From the NCBI RefSeq assembly GCF_009905375.1, contig NW_027420769.1, positions 1-64,000 on the forward strand: a stretch of DNA of 64,000 nucleotides, written 5' to 3'. The first letter of the stretch is position 1, and each line of letters opens with the position of its first letter. Source of the stretch: Apium graveolens. Taxonomy: Eukaryota; Streptophyta; Magnoliopsida; Apiales; Apiaceae. Of the stretch, positions 60,957-64,000 are shown piece by piece. Below the pieces are notes generated by a model, which was not told the DNA's origin, did not search any database, and was given only the letters and a program-made list of their open reading frames with translations. The position numbers and the translations under genes are program-made.

Positions 60957-61249
60957 GATCTTAACCGTTGGTTGATTTTTGTCAAGCACAACTCATGTTA
61001 CTCCTATAAATTACTCATCTTGTTATCCTCGTGTAGAACTTGTATTTTAACTCTTTTTCTCTCCCCCTACTTCCCATTTAACACATCTCTTTAATTTTTT
61101 CGGTGAACTTTCCATATCCTTCTACAAGTTTACTGTTGAATATTCAAAGTACGCTCAAAAATCATGCATCCAGTAATCTTAAACACTATTTATCCCTCAA
61201 AATTTGGGTAGATCAAAGAGGATTGTTTATGATACATCAAAAAAAAATT

Positions 61250-61551
61250 CTAGGTGGAGAAAGACTTTGAGGGAGCGGTATCCAATTCTTCCTCCAATGC
61301 TTCTTGGACTAAACGCACTTCCCTTGATAACATATTTCTTCTAGTGTACGCCCTGTCAGAAATCACTAATGAGATTTTCGACAACTGGGACTGCAACTTC
61401 TTCATACTTACATGCCATAAGCAGAGCTGTGATCCCAACTAGCTGGAGCTTTTTACGTACCACAGGGTGAATGGCCAAGAACCTATCAATTAGATTCACA
61501 GTGTCAAGTACAGGGTCTCCTGCATCAGCTCGAACTTGAAGTGGATCTGCT
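61250..61551 (-). pseudogene. B-type cyclin pseudogene fragment, copy C
   Basis: The same cyclin-box remnant and the same frameshifts as units A and B ([30 protein letters not shown]). It cannot encode a cyclin. Confidence 0.8.
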
Positions 61552-61711
61552 CATTCCATGATATAGTTAACAATGTTTGCTGTATAGTACTTCAAATTGT
61601 AAAAGACAATAATGTTTAACACCAACCTCAATTGCTGATATTGACATCACTGCTATTCTTCCAAACATATTTCGCTGATAAAGTTCCCAAATTTCTTGTT
61701 GAACATAAAAA

Positions 61712-62384
61712 TTTTGTAAACAGTTTAAGTATAATCTGCACATGTATACATACAGGTATTTTTGATCTCTTGTTGCTACATATGCAAATTTTATTGCAGA
61801 TATCCTGTCCCTCTTTGCAATTATGACTAATACACATGTAATTAGTATACATAAAGAAATAGCAATTGTAGATACATTAAAAGATGACAAATGCAATTTC
61901 CTATGTCGGATGCACATATAATTGTGCTTCCTTATTTGTAATTATTCAACAGTCAATATTTTTAATTACAAAGTACATTCGTGAAAAGATTTAAGCATGT
62001 TACTAAGCAATATTAGCAAATTTACTTGTAAACAAGTTGCAATTACTTTGAAAATTGATAATACCTTTCAAGATATGTCATCCTACGTTTAATTGATAGC
62101 AACTCAATTAATTATATAAACTATTTCAACATATTGATAATGATAACCAATAAGTATAATGCTAATAGATTAAAAAACTAAAGACATGTCGAGAATTACA
62201 TGAACCCGTATTAATAGGTAAATACTAATAAATCCAGGTCAAGTAACTAAGACAAAGTTTTTTTTTTGCCCAGTAATTAACACAATGTTAATATAATATA
62301 AAAACAGCCATAAAGTACATGTAAGAGTTCCTAATTTCATCGTAATAAAATCAAATCCCAACAAATTTCCCTATCGCACAGTAA
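61712..62384. other. AT-rich spacer, copy C
   Basis: Equivalent of 8661-9333; nothing recognisable. Confidence 0.5.
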
Positions 62385-62921
62385 TTAGTACAGCGATTTA
62401 ACAATACTAAGAACTTCTTCTTGATTCTCACCCTGCTGAATATAAAGTTTAGCCAGCTCTAACCTATCCCTGTACTCGGGTTTTTTCTCGGCCATGTTGC
62501 TTAGCAGGCGATTTATCTTTTCCCGTATATATGGCGAGCGTACTGTGTTAAACTCATATTCAACAGCATTACCCTTCTTTTTTGTAATCTTTAAGTTTTC
62601 TCGCATGCCCGATTTAACCAAAGCATAACGAAATCGATACTGGCTAATTCTTACCGCTGGAGTAAGGATGGAAGACGGGTCTTGAAAGCGAAAGCAGATG
62701 GAAGGCTTACAGCATGTTCCATAGTAGTGTCCGAGAAGAGTGCGTAAATTGACAAGGCTGCATGATTCTTCTGGGGTTATTTTTGGGCTTGGCATGACAG
62801 GTTTCGAAGTGTTGGTGCTCTCGCTTATAGTGAGGTTCATTAAGGCATTGATGGGATGGCTAAAAGAATCTGTTATTGTGAGTTTTTCGAAAGCTGCGAT
62901 GGCAGGAGCTACGTAATCCAT
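62385..62921 (-). CDS. Unrecognised 178-aa protein, intact ORF, copy C
   Basis: Same predicted protein as in units A and B (MDYVAPAIAAFEKL to VLSIVKSLY) with the same upstream TATA-like element at 62985-62997. Its family and function are unknown to me. Three unbroken copies surrounded by broken genes make it the best coding candidate of the window, but recent duplication alone could explain the identity. Confidence 0.55.
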   Translation of the reverse strand: MDYVAPAIAAFEKLTITDSFSHPINALMNLTISESTNTSKPVMPSPKITPEESCSLVNLRTLLGHYYGTCCKPSICFRFQDPSSILTPAVRISQYRFRYALVKSGMRENLKITKKKGNAVEYEFNTVRSPYIREKINRLLSNMAEKKPEYRDRLELAKLYIQQGENQEEVLSIVKSLY

Positions 62922-62984
62922 CTAGAATGAACTCGATAGATGCTCAGAATTTACTTGATGATGTTCGATAAAGGCTTCATACAA

Positions 62985-62997
62985 TATATATTTATAG
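62985..62997 (-). promoter_or_regulatory. TATA-like element upstream of the 178-codon ORF, copy C
   Basis: CTATAAATATATA on the minus strand, ~65 bp before the start codon. Confidence 0.5.
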
Positions 62998-63003
62998 AGA
63001 CTT

Positions 63004-64000
63004 TTAATAGTCCGACTATGCTTAGGAATCAGGCTCCTCCTGTCCTGTGTTTACCGATCGATCTATGGTTTGGATTTAACATTTAACTAAAGTAAAAAGC
63101 CATGCTAGGCACGGGTCTCTATTTTTATCGAAATATTATTTCGAACGAATTTACGTCTATGAGAAATTAATTTTCGAATACAAGAAATGATTATTTTAAC
63201 TTTATTTTATATTCATACATCAATTACGTAATAATGAATGATATATTTTTATAAATTTAATTACATTTCATAAAAATTTAAATAAATAAATATGCAATTA
63301 AAATGAGATGACATAAAGGTCATAACTGTATTTTCTTAATTTTTTTTCGTTTCAAACGTATAGACAACTTAAGTGGTGAAAATTTATTTTTGTCGTACAG
63401 TTTGATTCTGGCTCACCCCCGATAATTTTAATATTAGATACTTAGTTTAAGGCAGATAAACATAATTACTAATAAAATTAAAACTATACTATTATCACAA
63501 AAATACTTGAAGTTTGTTTATACGGATATGCATTGGGCCACATCGTGATCAGGAAGTGTTATTTGATCCCCAGACTCACCCTACACCCCGAATGAATATT
63601 CTATTCCTTTCCAGTCCTCACTCGACTCGAATGGGGAATCCTGCGAGAATTCTTGATATAATTAAAAATAATAATCATGTATTTTTATTTTTATTTTTTT
63701 AAAAAAAATCTACTAATTCGTATTATACAAAAATATTAGTAATATCTCATATTTTTAAAATCAAATCATATTAAAATTGATTTACAATATAAAAATATGA
63801 TAAATTAAAATTCAGACAAATATTTCTCAAAACAAAAGGGCAAAATTGATTTACATTTTTATAATTTCTCAAAACAAAAGGGCAAAATTGTGATTTCACG
63901 GCCATTAAAATGGCTCTTTTTACCCTTAATTGACATATAATATATAGTAGGAGAAGTTTGTTAAATTTATTTAATATTAGTTAAAGTTTCAATTTATAAT
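63004..64000. other. AT-rich non-coding stretch, copy C (window end)
   Basis: Equivalent of 9953 onward, including the twin TTTCTCAAAACAAAAGGGCA repeat near 63828 and 63866. No genes. Confidence 0.5.

Larger units (their letters stand above)
51253..64000 (+). repeat. Segmental duplication unit C (right end outside window)
   Basis: The sequence matches 20575-33330 at an offset of 30667-30678. It begins abruptly after gypsy leader sequence. The first ~80 bp carry about three substitutions relative to unit B. Beyond that, most differences are single-base length changes in homopolymers. The unit includes the upstream direct repeats, pseudouridine synthase exons 1-7 with copia in intron 2, the G-box-like array, the cyclin pseudogene and the 178-codon ORF. 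The gypsy part lies beyond the window. Confidence 0.95.

Noticed and set aside
1..64000. tRNA, rRNA or snoRNA genes
   Set aside because: No cloverleaf with box A/B or other RNA gene signature was found on either strand. The tRNA-like matches are only primer-binding sites.

Overview
The window is nuclear DNA of a flowering plant, probably a eudicot. It is AT-rich, carries Ty1/copia, Ty3/gypsy (chromovirus), Sirevirus-like and hAT-MITE sequences, and holds intron-containing fragments of plant housekeeping genes. The transcript-like motifs of the Sirevirus recall Apiaceae-type elements, but that is a weak guess. There is no bacterial, phage, CRISPR or operon content.

The window is a tandem array of three direct, almost identical segments. 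Unit A (1-19841, left end outside the window), unit B (20575-51252) and unit C (51253-64000, right end outside) repeat one order of features. That order is: upstream direct repeats; exons 1-2 of an RNA pseudouridine synthase gene (RluA family, RPUSD5-like); a 4.8-kb Ty1/copia element in its second intron; exons 3-7; an array of about 100-bp repeats with G-box-like cores; a minus-strand B-type cyclin pseudogene; an intact minus-strand 178-codon ORF with a TATA box; AT-rich DNA with a diverged 450-bp direct repeat; and the long LTR (holding a hAT MITE) plus pol of a minus-strand Ty3/gypsy chromovirus. All three copia copies share one target-site duplication (ATAGC), so they come from duplication of the segment and not from separate insertions. 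The B-C spacing is about 30.7 kb. The A-B spacing is about 22.4 kb because unit A stops inside gypsy pol and is followed by 733 bp carrying a COP9 signalosome subunit 1 (CSN1) gene fragment.

Unit B continues past the gypsy RNase H/RT end into a Sirevirus-like copia remnant (42277-48759: RT, RNase H, long 3' region, 3' LTR). This lies inside the gypsy RT. The gypsy protease and gag resume at 48760-50762, and unit C begins at 51253.

No complete, recognisable functional gene is present. The pseudouridine synthase lacks its C-terminal half, the cyclin is frameshifted, CSN1 is a fused fragment, and every transposon polyprotein carries lesions. The one intact coding candidate is the 178-aa ORF, whose family I do not recognise. 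The main interest is structural: the order of events (copia insertion, decay, tandem duplication), mosaic unit ends, a possible non-GT intron, and many single-base length differences that look like consensus errors. I found no convincing novel functional system.
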